Assembly: GCA_017303355.1 (NCBI GenBank)
Contig: JAFLCU010000002.1
Span: forward strand, 181,501-245,500
Reading direction: 5' to 3'
Length of the DNA: 64,000 nt
DNA from: Caulobacterales bacterium
Lineage (GTDB): Bacteria > Pseudomonadota > Alphaproteobacteria > Caulobacterales > Aquidulcibacteraceae
Positions 9,501-16,541 of the stretch are shown here, in pieces. How positions within the stretch are numbered: position 1 is the stretch's first letter; each line of letters starts with the position of its first letter. The position numbers and the translations under genes were made by a program. The notes beneath the pieces are model-generated. The model made no database searches. It was not told the origin of the DNA and saw only the letters and a program-made list of their open reading frames with translations.

Positions 9501-11594
9501 CGCGGCGAGATCGAGCGTGTCGCCAAGATACGGGCGAATTTCCGCTTCGCTCAAACGCACCGAGAGCATCGCGCCGCCCGGCATGTCCTGCATCAAGCGG
9601 CCGCGTGCGGCGATCAGTGTAAGCGCGTCTTCGAATTGCATTACGTCTGACACGCAAGCGGCGACGAACTCGCCGACGCTGTGGCCGATCATGGCGGCGG
9701 GTTGCACGCCCCAGCTCATCCAGAGACGTGCGGTGGCGTACTCGATCAGGAAGAGTGCGGGTTGCGCGAGCAGGGTGGAGCGGATCGGATGCGGCGCGTC
9801 TTCCGACGGCGGCGCATCGTCGTAGAGGATTTTCAGGAGGTCGAGGCCGGAGAGACGCTGCAGCAGTGCGGCGCCCTTCTGCATAAGGTCGCGGAAGAGC
9901 GGCTCGCGCTCGTAGAGGTCGCGGCCCATGCCAGGGTATTGCGCGCCCTGGCCGGGGAACATGAAGATGATCGGCGCGCTGTCGGCGGCTGTGCTGATCG
10001 CGGTCGAGCCGCGCAGCTTGGCGATGGCGTCTTCGCGCGTGCGCGACACAACCACAGTCCGCTTCGGGAAAGCGCGACGACCTTCGATCAGCGTGAAGGC
10101 GGCGTCGTTGAGCGCGAGCGCGGGTGTGGCTTCCAGATGCGCGGCGAGCCGCTCTTTGGCTTGCGCCAACGCTTCGTCGCTGCGCGCCGAGAGCGGCAGG
10201 ATGATCGGCGCATCGTCTTGCGCGGTTTCAGCGGCGATGACGCGCGGCGCTTCTTCGAGCACCAGGTGCACGTTAGTGCCGCCCATGCCGAACGAGCTCA
10301 CACCGGCGCGGCGTGGCGTCGCGCCACGTGGCCAAGGCTTCAGCTTGTCGACGATGTAGAACGGGCTGTTGGCGAAATCGATGCGCGGGTTCGGCGCGGA
10401 ATAATTCGCCATCGGCGGCATTTCGCCGTGGTGGAGGCCGAGTGTGGCTTTGATCAAGCCCGCGACGCCGGCGGCGGCGTCGAGGTGGCCGATGTTCGCT
10501 TTGATTGATCCCAAGCCGCAGAATTGGCGCGTCTCAGTGCCGAAGGCTTTGCGCAAGCCTTCGAACTCGATCGGATCGCCAAGCGGCGTCGCGGTGCCGT
10601 GGCACTCGACATAGGAAATGGATTCAGGATCGACGCCCGCGACGGCCTGCGCGGTGGCGATGACGGCGGCTTGGCCGTCGACACTGGGTGCGGTGAAGCC
10701 GACTTTGTCGGCGCCGTCATTGTTGACGGCCGCCGCGCGGATCACCGCGTAGATCTGGTTGCCGTCGCGCAGCGCGTCTTCGAGGCGCTTCAACAGCACA
10801 ACGCCGGCGCCCATGCCGAACACGGTGCCCGCGCCGTTGGCGTCGAACGGACGGCAGATGCCGTCGGGCGCCACGATGCCTTCTTCTTGGAAGAGATAGC
10901 CGCGCTTGATCGGGAACGAGATCGAGACGCCGCCGGCGAGCGCCATGTCCGATTGATAGAGCTGCAGGCTTTGGCACGCTTGCACCACCGCGAGCAGCGA
11001 GGTGGAGCAGGCGCTTTGGATGTTGATCGCCGGGCCGCGCAAATTGAGCTTGTAGGCGACGCGCGTGGCGAAAAAATCCTGCAGACCGCCAGTCCAGGTC
11101 GAGAAATCGGCGACCTGATAATTGCTAGCCGCGCGCTCCATCGCGGCGCGGTCTGTCATGACGTGCGTGGCCATGTAAGTCGAGAAAGCGGCGCCCGCGA
11201 ATACGCCTATGGCGCCGTCATAGCGCGATGGGTCCACACCGCCGTCTTCGAGCGCTTCCCACGCGCATTCGAGGAAGACACGGTGTTGCGGATCGATCGA
11301 GGCGGCTTCGCGCGCGAGCATGCCGAAGAAGCCGGCGTCGAATTTGTCGACCTCTTCGAGGATCGGCCGCGCCTTTACGAAATTGGGATCGTTGCGCACT
11401 TCAGGCGGGTGTGCGTCTTCAAGCTCATCGTCGCTGAAGCGTGTGACGGAGCACACGCCGTTGCGGATGTTGTCCCAAAACTGGCCGAGGTTCGCAGCGC
11501 CCGGGAAACGACCGGAGATGCCGACGATAGCGATCGCGTCCGATGCGAGTGCGTCGGGTGCGTTTTCGTCCGCCATAGCGCCGTTCTTGGCCAC
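3579..11594 (-). CDS. Hybrid PKS-NRPS, KS-AT-ACP-AMT-C-A-PCP
   Basis: This 2671-residue megasynthase carries, in order: ketosynthase (about 18-445; Cys196 in SACSTS, His332, His370), acyltransferase (540-840; Ser639 in GHSVGE; HAFH at 735-738, typical of malonyl-CoA), ACP (945-1015; Ser978 in LGFDSL), an Ala/Pro/Met/Gln-rich linker (1019-1130), a class III PLP aminotransferase (1170-1590; Lys1431 in TYGKVLGGG), a condensation domain with intact HHIVADG (1748-1754), an adenylation domain (2070-2560; FTSGSTGVPKG, MYGPTETT, NGKLDRK) and a PCP (Ser2608 in LGADSL). No KR, DH or MT domain is visible. The order resembles McyE and iturin/mycosubtilin-type aminotransferase modules, which install a beta-amine on the beta-ketoacyl chain. 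The A-domain pocket residues read D-I-L-Q-C-G-M-I-W, close to the known glycine code. A GTG start shares a base with the TAG of the preceding gene (TAGTG); an ATG at 11576 is an alternative. Confidence 0.95.
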   Translation of the reverse strand: MAKNGAMADENAPDALASDAIAIVGISGRFPGAANLGQFWDNIRNGVCSVTRFSDDELEDAHPPEVRNDPNFVKARPILEEVDKFDAGFFGMLAREAASIDPQHRVFLECAWEALEDGGVDPSRYDGAIGVFAGAAFSTYMATHVMTDRAAMERAASNYQVADFSTWTGGLQDFFATRVAYKLNLRGPAINIQSACSTSLLAVVQACQSLQLYQSDMALAGGVSISFPIKRGYLFQEEGIVAPDGICRPFDANGAGTVFGMGAGVVLLKRLEDALRDGNQIYAVIRAAAVNNDGADKVGFTAPSVDGQAAVIATAQAVAGVDPESISYVECHGTATPLGDPIEFEGLRKAFGTETRQFCGLGSIKANIGHLDAAAGVAGLIKATLGLHHGEMPPMANYSAPNPRIDFANSPFYIVDKLKPWPRGATPRRAGVSSFGMGGTNVHLVLEEAPRVIAAETAQDDAPIILPLSARSDEALAQAKERLAAHLEATPALALNDAAFTLIEGRRAFPKRTVVVSRTREDAIAKLRGSTAISTAADSAPIIFMFPGQGAQYPGMGRDLYEREPLFRDLMQKGAALLQRLSGLDLLKILYDDAPPSEDAPHPIRSTLLAQPALFLIEYATARLWMSWGVQPAAMIGHSVGEFVAACVSDVMQFEDALTLIAARGRLMQDMPGGAMLSVRLSEAEIRPYLGDTLDLAAINSPNLCVVSGTFEDIDALEKTLDAAGVVHRRLHTSHAFHSRMMAPMVEELAKEAAKIRFSAPSIPYVSSLTGDWIKPDEAREPHYWARHCREAVRFADGLAAVSKDAKPILIEVGPGRTLATLASQILGKGGAAALINSMPEATRASADDIMMAEAFGRVWAAGGAIDWNARRPLEGCRVSLPTYPFQRQRHFIEAPKHAHQAPQAQVISFPVPTLVAPPTYLPPQASNPEPVPMSMPSSEARLANLRAAITEILEDLSGESLEGADTNASFLELGFDSLLLGQVVQQLASKFGVKITFRQLVNDIPTIEALVAFLDATMPADATPAAAPVAAAAPVAQAPMQMVAAPMMAQPMPIAGGMEGLFAAQMAAMQNLFAQQLAAMQGGAVAMPMAPVVAPVAPVAAPAAKAAPTPVAKPPAADATPATADDEDTTPQRFKQYLRGARPQAQQVTNAQRDFIETFVQQYNTRTAGSKSYTAANRETLADPRAANGFRAEWKEAVYPIVAPRSKGSRIWDVDGNEYIDLVNGFGQTMFGHAPDFVQDAVIEQTKAGFAIGPQAPLAGVVAKQIANMIGMDRVTFCNTGSEAVMAAMRLARTVTGRNKIVVFNNDYHGQFDEVLVKPGGKRQGPKALPVTIGVPQESVANMVVLNYGAPESLDWIRANANDLAAVIVEPVQSRHPEIRPTEFLKELRIITEQSGTAFVFDEVVTGFRTHQGGMQALYGVRADMATYGKVLGGGMPVGILAGAPRFMDALDGGQWRYGDESVPEVAPTFFAGTFVRHPLVLAACHAVMTYMEEQGPSLQTKLAERCAALVERINADLARRGIATRAETFSSWFNINFAGEDRLGSLFYLYVRHLGVHIQEGFPCFLTTTHTDEDLEKVYRVFGQALDALQGAGILAPKEGAVAASAAVATTTSPSESPLTEPQIEVWLASQMGDEASCAFNESLSVRFEGPLSTDALANAMKDVSLRHDAMRARFSRAGDRMIISPDAVIDLPVIDVSAESDPEASLKAFMAQDAATPFDLINGPVMRGHVLKLSPQLHVLVFTGHHIVADGWSLNIIVDELSKSYGARLAGAKADLPKPLSYAQYATDQVARGATKAEIEAYWLNQYKTVPALPELPYDCQRPAVKTFAGATHTDFIDATLYRAVKKAGAKQGCTLFATLLATLQVMMGRLANANDVVVAVPTAGQSLLDGKILVGHAVNFLPVRAAFDAQAPFATHLQNAKKQVLDAYEHQDFTFGTLVRKLGVKRDPNRLPLTEIQFNLERIADGVEFSGLKVAIAPNPKAFSNFDIFWNVVESDDGLRIDCDFNTDVFDAATIQRWVGHYRAILSALAADMSLKVAELPMHGPSELNWLIDSLNDTRAGFPKDAFVHDLIAAQAAKTPDAIAAVCGTESISYATLDKRANQLARHFRKTAPGLGQRIAVATDRSIDMLATLIAVMKAGHTYVPLDSTHPAARLRQTVEAADVAAIVCNNDVAATFAPAGVKIIRIDQDAAAIAQESENVIEPALGDPERAAYVIFTSGSTGVPKGVAVPHRAVVNFLLSMAKKPGFESTDVLVAVTTISFDIAGLELYLPLIKGGRVVIADRDVVRGGFGLVDLITNVNATIVQATPSLWRMLMEAGFKPRAGLKMLCGGEPLPRDLADALTATGAELWNMYGPTETTIWSSCARVENGKPITIGEPIDNTQLFILDANDQLAPIGVTGQLYIGGDGLALGYFKRDDLTAGAFRTVTLPGRAPQRLYNTGDVGRRLANGDIQLLGRSDHQVKLRGFRIELEDIESALRKAPGVNAAAVALRGGDTPRLVGYVVLNQGADIDAKQLTDTLAAQLPDYMVPTMWMKLDTLPLTANGKLDRKALPEPDVTAALAERTIVAPRNAMEQKLADICIAVLQIPAISVHDNMFSLGADSLTLFRIAARMIDQGIGLEAKHVMRHPTVAELAELAERMASGEEAASTRPSLRDFRGGARRQRT

Positions 11595-13477
11595 TAGCCC
11601 CTGCCTTTCTTGGCGTCTCGCAGACGCGCCAACGCCTCCGCTTGGCGTTTCGCACGGTCCTTAACTGCAAGAGCCGCGCCGTCCGGTTCGCCTTTAGGTT
11701 TGCGTAACCTTTGCGCCAGATCGCGGATCTTGGGCGTCTCGAACAGCGCCACTAATGAGATCTCGGGGCTGAGTTTTTCCTGAATTTTCGCGTGCACACG
11801 GATCAAAAGAAGGGAGGTGCCGCCTAGGTCGAAGAAATTATCGTCTAGGCCCACGGCGCCGACGCCCAAAACTTCACGCCAAATTTCCGCGAGTGTGCGT
11901 TCGGTGTCGTCGTTGGTTTCCAATGGCTTAAAATCGAGGCGCGGCGCGGGCAGCGCTTTACGATCTAGTTTACCTGCCGGCGTGAGCGGGAAGGTCTCCA
12001 TCACTACAACGTCGGAAGGGATCAGGTGCGCCGGTGCATGCGTTTTTAAGCGTTCGATAACGGCCGCGCCAAAGGCGGGCGGCGCGGGTTGCTCGACTGG
12101 CTTGAGATAAGCGGCCAGACGTTTAATGCCGGGCGTGTCCTCGCGCAGGATCGCCGCGGCGTCCGCCACTTCATCATCCATACGCAGCAGCGCTTCGATT
12201 TCATCGAGTTCGACGCGTTTACCGTTCAGCTTCACTTGCCGGTCATTGCGGCCGACGAATTCGATCAATCCATCTGGGCGGCGGCGTACAATGTCGCCCG
12301 TGCGATAGAGACGCTCGCCGGTTTGTGGATGTCGCACAAATTTCTGCGCTGTAAGTTCGGGCTGGTTGTGATAGCCGAGGGCGAGGCCGTCGCCGCCGGT
12401 GCAGAGCTCGCCCGTTTCGCCGTCAGCGACTTCGCGCAGCGCCTCGTCCATGACGTACACGGTGCAATGATCGACCGCTTCGCCGATCGGCACGGAGCCT
12501 TCGCTCCAGCCTGTCGGCGGCAGCACAAAACAGGTTGTAATAACGCTATTTTCGGTGGGGCCGTAGGCATTGACCACCATCGTGTTCGGCATGGCGCGCG
12601 CGGCTTTGTCCGCATGCTGAACGGAGAACACGTCGCCACCGATAAACATACCGCGCAGACTCGCGAGCGCGGAAGGATTGTGCTCCACCATGTAGTGGAA
12701 GATGCCGGTGCTGAAGACTGTCCAATTCGCCTTCGTACGCTTAACCGCTTCAATGATGCGATCGAGCGATGGTGTCGCGTCCGGCAAGATCGCCAAAGTG
12801 CCACCGTTTGCGAGCGCGCCCCAAATCTCCAATTGGCTCGGGTCGAACGAGAGCGCCACCATGTGCAGCACGACGTCGCCAGGGCCCGAAATGCCAACGA
12901 ATTTGTTGCGCCACGTGCTGCGCACGACGCCGCGATGCGGAACGATGACGCCCTTGGGCTGACCGGTGGAGCCTGACGTGTACATGAGATAGGCGGGGTC
13001 TTCGGGTGCGCCTTCATGCGCCACGATCTGCGCGTCGCCTGCCTCGTATTTGAGCAGAATCGTGTTCGCCGCAGGGAATCCCAGCTGCAGGAAATCGAGT
13101 GCGTCAGCCTGCGCGAAGAGTGCTTTCGGCGTGGCGTCGGTTAACATGAAGGCTAGGCGCTCGCGCGGGTAGGCGGGGTCAAGCGGCGTAAAGGCCGCGC
13201 CGACCTTCAGGGTCGCGATCATGGCCGCGACCGCTTCGATCGAGCGCAAGGTGAGGAGCGCGACAATGTCGCCAGGCCCCACGCCAATCATCTGAAGCTT
13301 GGCGGCGAGCCTGTTCGAATAGGCGTCAAGTTCCGCATAGCTTAAGGTGCGGCCTTCTTGCTCGACCGCGATGGCGTGGGGAGTGGCGCGCACATTGTCC
13401 TTAAACAGCGCGATGATGGTGCTGTTGCGGGGGTAGGCGTGCGCGGCGCTGAACGCGGGCGTTTCGGCAAGGCTCAT
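11594..13477 (-). CDS. NRPS loading protein, A-PCP
   Basis: This 627-residue protein is an adenylation domain plus carrier without a condensation domain, as expected for chain initiation. Core motifs are YTSGSTGQPKG (166-176), NAYGPTENS (303-311), YRTGDIVRR and AGKLDRKALP (501-510). The carrier has FFDLGGTSL with Ser555. The last 28 residues are basic and helical and could be a docking segment for the ketosynthase protein encoded next. Pocket residues aligned by eye are D-P-L-S-F-G-A-V-I; Asp at the first position suggests an alpha-amino acid substrate, but the code matches none I know. It is the first gene of the minus-strand operon, so the operon promoter must lie in 13478-13931. The activated amino acid would pass from Ser555 to the KS of the next protein. 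Confidence 0.93.
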   Translation of the reverse strand: MSLAETPAFSAAHAYPRNSTIIALFKDNVRATPHAIAVEQEGRTLSYAELDAYSNRLAAKLQMIGVGPGDIVALLTLRSIEAVAAMIATLKVGAAFTPLDPAYPRERLAFMLTDATPKALFAQADALDFLQLGFPAANTILLKYEAGDAQIVAHEGAPEDPAYLMYTSGSTGQPKGVIVPHRGVVRSTWRNKFVGISGPGDVVLHMVALSFDPSQLEIWGALANGGTLAILPDATPSLDRIIEAVKRTKANWTVFSTGIFHYMVEHNPSALASLRGMFIGGDVFSVQHADKAARAMPNTMVVNAYGPTENSVITTCFVLPPTGWSEGSVPIGEAVDHCTVYVMDEALREVADGETGELCTGGDGLALGYHNQPELTAQKFVRHPQTGERLYRTGDIVRRRPDGLIEFVGRNDRQVKLNGKRVELDEIEALLRMDDEVADAAAILREDTPGIKRLAAYLKPVEQPAPPAFGAAVIERLKTHAPAHLIPSDVVVMETFPLTPAGKLDRKALPAPRLDFKPLETNDDTERTLAEIWREVLGVGAVGLDDNFFDLGGTSLLLIRVHAKIQEKLSPEISLVALFETPKIRDLAQRLRKPKGEPDGAALAVKDRAKRQAEALARLRDAKKGRG

Positions 13478-13931
13478 AGCGTGCGCTCATTCTTAGCGAC
13501 GGCGCCGGAAGCACGGCGGGCGGTTCCTCCGCGAGCGCGCGCTTCCAGGCGTGAAAAGGGGTGGATTTCCCTGGCGTTACCTATCCGCTTAGGCGTGTGC
13601 ATTGCAACATTACTCGCGCTTGAGGGGACAAAATCGGCGCCGAAAATTCGCGTGGCCCGGCCACTGTATTTTCCATGCAACTCTTGGGCACATTCCGGCC
13701 AACCCAGTCCCCCCGTTTGCGGCCAAGTTGTCCCGTGGCGAGACAATTTTGCGAATGCTTGGCGATCCTAAGCTGAAGGCGCGATGAGCGCGGCTTTCGG
13801 TTCACGTTGGCGACGATCTTGCATCCTCGGGCGCAACGTTTGGGCTGTCCCAGCTATGCGAACAAAAGGCCTTGCCCTCTGCGGCGCGCTCGTCTCTGGA
13901 GTGCGCGGGGCGTGGCGCGTGCGGAGTTTCC
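13478..13931. promoter_or_regulatory. Divergent intergenic region of NRPS operon and EPS locus
   Basis: These 454 bases separate the minus-strand NRPS/PKS operon from the plus-strand GDP-mannose dehydrogenase gene and must hold both promoters. No convincing coding frame is present. An interrupted palindrome TTGTC-N9-GACAA at 13728-13746 is a possible operator. No clear -35/-10 pair could be assigned by eye. Confidence 0.4.
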
Positions 13932-15248
13932 ATGAAGGTCGCGATCATCGGCATTGGTTATGTGGGGGCGGTGACGGCCGCGTGCCTGGCGCGTGATGGT
14001 CACGACGTCATTGCCGTTGACGTAAACCCGACGAAAGTCGCCGCCATTCAAAATGGCCAGGCCCCCATCATCGAACCCGGCTTGCCGGAACTGACCGCAA
14101 AGGTCGTCGCTGAAGGCCGTTTGCGCGCTACTAACGATGTCGCCCTCGCGATTGCCGAAGCCGATATGTGCTTAATTTGCGTCGGCACGCCGTCTAATAA
14201 TGTCGGTGGCTTGGAGCTGACCTACGTATTGCGCGTGGCCGCCGAGATCGGCGCGGCTCTGAAAAAGCGCGCTGGCTTCCACTCCGTGGTGGTGCGTTCG
14301 ACCATCCTGCCGGGCACGATGGATTCAACCGTCATTCCCGCGCTCGAAGCCGCCTCCGGCAAGAAGGCGGGCAAAGGGTTCGGGATCGGCTATTATCCCG
14401 AGTTCCTGCGCGAAGGAACCGCGATCAAGGATTACGACGATCCAGGCCTTATTGTGTTTGGCGCGCGTGACGACGCCACGTTCGAGCATCTTTCAAGTCT
14501 GCAGGAAAGCACCAGCCATCGCGTTCAGCGCGTCGAAATTCGTACGGCCGAGGGCGTCAAATATTTCTGCAATGCCTGGCACGCGCTGAAGATCAGCTTC
14601 GCCAACGAGGTCGGCAATATCTGCAAAGCGCATGGCATCGACGGCCCGGAGGTAATGGAAGCGCTCGTTTCCGATACGCGCCTTAATGTCTCGAAGGCCT
14701 ATCTGCGCCCCGGCTTCGCCTATGGCGGCTCGTGCTTGCCGAAGGATCTCCGCGCGCTACGACAATCCGCACGCCAGCTGAATGTACCGACGCCCGTCCT
14801 TGATGGAACCGGCGCGGCCAACGAGGTCCAGATCGACCAAGCCTTTCAGCTTGTCACGCGCATCAAGAACGTGAACCGCCGTGTCAGCTTCTTGGGCGTG
14901 AGCTTCAAGCCTGACACCGACGATCTGCGCGAAAGCCCGCTTGTGCTGTTGGCGGAGCGTCTGCTCGGCAAGGGCTACGACATCTCAATTTACGACGCCA
15001 ACGTCCGGATGTCGCGACTGACCGGCGCGAACCTCGCCTACGTGCTCGACCTGTTGCCGCACATCTCGCGCATGTTGCGTGAAGATATCGAGCAAGTGCT
15101 GGCGTTCTCCGATGTCGTCATCGTCGGCCACGCCAAGCTGCTGCGCGATATCGATCCGGCGAAGCTTGCGGGAAAGACCATCATCGATCTCGCCGGCCTG
15201 CCGAAGGAATGGCGCGCGCGGCAAGAATATTACGGCATTTGCTGGTAA
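13932..15248 (+). CDS. algD: GDP-mannose 6-dehydrogenase (UDP-glucose/GDP-mannose dehydrogenase family)
   Basis: The 438-residue protein oxidises a nucleotide sugar to its uronic acid in two NAD-dependent steps in the cytoplasm. It has the N-terminal Rossmann motif GIGYVGAV, the central PEFLREGTAIKDYDDP block and the catalytic Cys in YGGSCLPKDLRAL. The latter two blocks and the C-terminal GICW ending match AlgD-type GDP-mannose 6-dehydrogenases better than UDP-glucose dehydrogenases, which usually have GGSCFPKD. The ATG at 13932 gives the normal family N-terminus (MKVAIIGIGYVG); an upstream in-frame start would add 20 unlike residues. It opens the polysaccharide locus and would supply GDP-mannuronate for a uronic-acid-containing polymer (inference). 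UDP-sugar specificity cannot be excluded. Confidence 0.9.
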   Translation: MKVAIIGIGYVGAVTAACLARDGHDVIAVDVNPTKVAAIQNGQAPIIEPGLPELTAKVVAEGRLRATNDVALAIAEADMCLICVGTPSNNVGGLELTYVLRVAAEIGAALKKRAGFHSVVVRSTILPGTMDSTVIPALEAASGKKAGKGFGIGYYPEFLREGTAIKDYDDPGLIVFGARDDATFEHLSSLQESTSHRVQRVEIRTAEGVKYFCNAWHALKISFANEVGNICKAHGIDGPEVMEALVSDTRLNVSKAYLRPGFAYGGSCLPKDLRALRQSARQLNVPTPVLDGTGAANEVQIDQAFQLVTRIKNVNRRVSFLGVSFKPDTDDLRESPLVLLAERLLGKGYDISIYDANVRMSRLTGANLAYVLDLLPHISRMLREDIEQVLAFSDVVIVGHAKLLRDIDPAKLAGKTIIDLAGLPKEWRARQEYYGICW

Positions 15249-15266
15249 TCGCGTTATGCTAGGCGC

Positions 15267-16541
15267 ATGCGGAAATCTGCGCCCATTTTCAATCTTACGC
15301 GGCGAAGCCTAACGCTCGGTGCGCTGGGCTTTGGCGCAAGCGCGTGCGACGCGTCTTCGGCGCCGCGCGGAGCGCCGCGTGCGCTGCGACAAACGCCGCT
15401 CGATCTTCGGCGCGGTATTGGCGTGCATCACATGCTCAATTGGGCCGAGATGCGCGATCGCGACTATGTTTGGCCGCCATTCGCGGCCGCTGATTCACAA
15501 GTTAGCGCAGAGGAAATGGCCAATCTGCGCGCGCATGGGTTCGATTTCGTGCGCCTCACGATTGGTCCAGATATTTTTATGGCCAGTCATGGCCGCCGCT
15601 CGCGCGATCTAGCGTCGATCCTCATCGACCGCGTTTCGCGTTTTCGCGAGGCGGGACTCAATGTCGTCGTCGATTTGCATCCTACGTCGCGTCACCCCGC
15701 CTACACGGGCGAGCGTCTGTGGGACGGCGCGGGCGCCTTGGTTTTTCGCCGGTATGTGGAGATCGTCGCCGAAATCTCGCGCACCTTGCGCCGTTTTGAG
15801 GAGGGCGTGGCGCTTGAGCTGATGAACGAGCCGCAAGCCTATGGATTGGGCGCGACGCCACGCTGGCGAGCTATGACGCAACGCATGATCAACGCATCGC
15901 GTCGCGAGGCGCCGCGTTTGCCGTTGGTTGTTTCCGGCGCCTACGCCAGCGCGCACGAGGGTCTCCTCGAACTCGCGCCGTTTGACGCGGATCGGCTAAT
16001 CTACACTTTCCATCATTACGGGCCGCTGGCTTTCACGCATCAATCGGTGATCGATTCAGTGCGTTATGTGAGCAGCTTACCGTGGCCGGCGAGCCGAGGT
16101 GATCTTGAGGCAGCGCTGGCGCAAGCGACTGGCCGCATCAACGCTGATCGGCGTCTATCCGACACACAACGCCGCGAAGCCGTCGCCGCCACGCGCGAAG
16201 CGCTGGGCTTGTATTTCGAGCGCGATGTAGATGAGCAGACGATCAATGCTGGGTTTGATGCGGTTGGCCTATGGGCCGATCGCAACGGTATCGCGCGTGG
16301 CGCGGTGCTGCTGGGGGAGTTTGGCGTGGTGCGCACGCATCGCCAGTATCGCGGCGCCGCGGATGATGATCGCGCGCGTTGGCTGCAAATCATCCGCATG
16401 GCGGCGGAACGCAATGGCTTTGCCTGGTCAGTGTGGGTATATCGCGGCGACGGCGGCATGGCGCTCGCTGACGAAGATGACGTGCTGAATCTTGACGCAA
16501 CATCGCTGCGCGCGCTGGGGCTTGCGGCTAGGCGAAGCTAA
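15267..16541 (+). CDS. Glycoside hydrolase family 5-like lipoprotein
   Basis: The N-terminus has a twin-arginine motif (TRRSLTLGALG) followed by a lipobox-like ASAC, so this 424-residue protein is probably exported by Tat and lipidated. The rest is a cellulase-type TIM barrel: LELMNEP carries the presumed acid/base Glu, FHHYGP is a conserved active-site strand, and LLGEFG carries the presumed nucleophile Glu. GH5 enzymes cleave beta-linked glucans or mannans. In an export locus such enzymes usually trim or edit the nascent polysaccharide (inference). It follows the GDP-mannose dehydrogenase gene by 18 bp and overlaps the convergent heparinase-like gene by 14 bp. Confidence 0.85.
   Translation: MRKSAPIFNLTRRSLTLGALGFGASACDASSAPRGAPRALRQTPLDLRRGIGVHHMLNWAEMRDRDYVWPPFAAADSQVSAEEMANLRAHGFDFVRLTIGPDIFMASHGRRSRDLASILIDRVSRFREAGLNVVVDLHPTSRHPAYTGERLWDGAGALVFRRYVEIVAEISRTLRRFEEGVALELMNEPQAYGLGATPRWRAMTQRMINASRREAPRLPLVVSGAYASAHEGLLELAPFDADRLIYTFHHYGPLAFTHQSVIDSVRYVSSLPWPASRGDLEAALAQATGRINADRRLSDTQRREAVAATREALGLYFERDVDEQTINAGFDAVGLWADRNGIARGAVLLGEFGVVRTHRQYRGAADDDRARWLQIIRMAAERNGFAWSVWVYRGDGGMALADEDDVLNLDATSLRALGLAARRS

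Noticed and set aside
3579..11594. Ketoreductase or methyltransferase domain hidden in the ACP-aminotransferase linker (residues 1019-1130)
   Set aside because: This stretch is low-complexity Ala/Pro/Met/Gln and too short for either domain.
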